Both the position numbers and the translations under genes were made by a program. The notes under the pieces are model-generated. The model did no database searches. It saw nothing but the letters and a program-made list of their open reading frames with translations, and had not been told where the DNA came from. From Apostichopus japonicus (Eukaryota > Echinodermata > Holothuroidea > Aspidochirotida > Stichopodidae), in assembly GCF_037975245.1 (NCBI RefSeq), contig NC_092575.1, positions 22,847,341 through 22,909,340 of the forward strand: 62,000 nucleotides of DNA. Reading direction: 5' to 3'. This document shows, piece by piece, positions 61,886 through 62,000 of the stretch (its first letter is position 1; every line of letters starts with the position of its first letter).

Positions 61886-62000
61886 TTAAAGGGGCATTCG
61901 AGAGATTTAGCATTAAACGGTGACCATCTTGCAACCGCAATAGCTACAGTATAAAAACATTACCAGTACTAATTTTTTTTTTTTTTTTTTTGTGGACTAC
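61886..62000. repeat. possible left end of another TTAA-type element
   Basis: CCTTAAAGGGGCATTCGAGA resembles the sequence at 12487. The element runs off the window. Confidence 0.3.

Larger units (their letters stand above)
57421..62000. other. downstream repeat-rich region without recognisable genes
   Basis: Short unconvincing frames only. Holds a diverged repeat pair (58598-58865, 59390-59640), the composite repeat at 60953-61598 with an inserted MITE, and a terminal T run of 19 nt (61973-61991). No neighbouring gene is reached before the window ends. Confidence 0.7.

Noticed and set aside
12489-61892. Recurrent TTAAAGG strings (12489, 54609, 58598, 59390, 61084, 61886) as one shared element terminus
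   Set aside because: A 7-mer of this composition is expected several times per strand by chance. Only 58598/59390 and perhaps 12489/61886 show longer similarity.
1-62000. CRISPR arrays, operons, defence islands
   Set aside because: The window is eukaryotic; tandem repeats here lack spacer structure and cas-like genes are absent.

Overview
This is an AT-rich, intron-rich animal genomic window. It holds one recognisable protein-coding gene, on the + strand: a complete HNF1-type POU-homeodomain transcription factor (hnf1) in nine coding exons from 15979 to 55795. The reading frame closes exactly across all eight introns: 2130 nt of coding sequence, 709 codons plus stop. The DNA-binding half is very close to vertebrate HNF1A/HNF1B, while the C-terminal half is strongly diverged and rich in Ser, Gln and His. 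With the kilobase introns and the non-vertebrate repeats, this suggests a marine invertebrate deuterostome. An echinoderm such as a sea cucumber is my best guess, but the sequence alone does not prove it.

Layout. Positions 1-15.9 kb are upstream non-coding DNA with microsatellites, G-rich tracts, a 23-bp minisatellite, a probable hAT-type MITE (2941-3341), one copy of a TTAA-flanked MITE (about 9943-10314), a DR1 nuclear-receptor-type site (13344-13356) and a TA-rich long inverted repeat just upstream of exon 1. Exon 1 (15979-16433) encodes the dimerisation helix and an acidic linker. Intron 1 (18.2 kb) carries U2-snRNA-like repeats, a double TCACGTGA inverted repeat, a large TATG/TA microsatellite and a cluster of HNF1-like half sites shortly before exon 2. 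Exon 2 (34641-34840) encodes the POU-specific domain. Exons 3 and 4 (43988-44174, 46723-46901) encode the atypical long homeodomain. Exons 5-9 (49414-55795) encode the transactivation region. Intron 5 is mostly a 20-bp minisatellite with higher-order structure. Downstream of the stop lie a probable 3' UTR and then repeat-rich DNA, including a TTAA-flanked MITE (61084-61447) inserted between two copies of another repeat.

Intron positions and phases reproduce the human HNF1A pattern as I remember it. Exons 2 and 3 have identical lengths (200 and 187 nt), and phases match in order except that one human phase-0 intron is absent, so exon 8 here corresponds to human exons 8+9. I see no second gene, no intact transposase or reverse transcriptase and no CRISPR array, and nothing that amounts to a new multi-gene system. 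The most unusual material is in the repeats: the U2-headed repeat family, the MITEs with visible target-site duplications, the higher-order minisatellite and the E-box inverted repeat.
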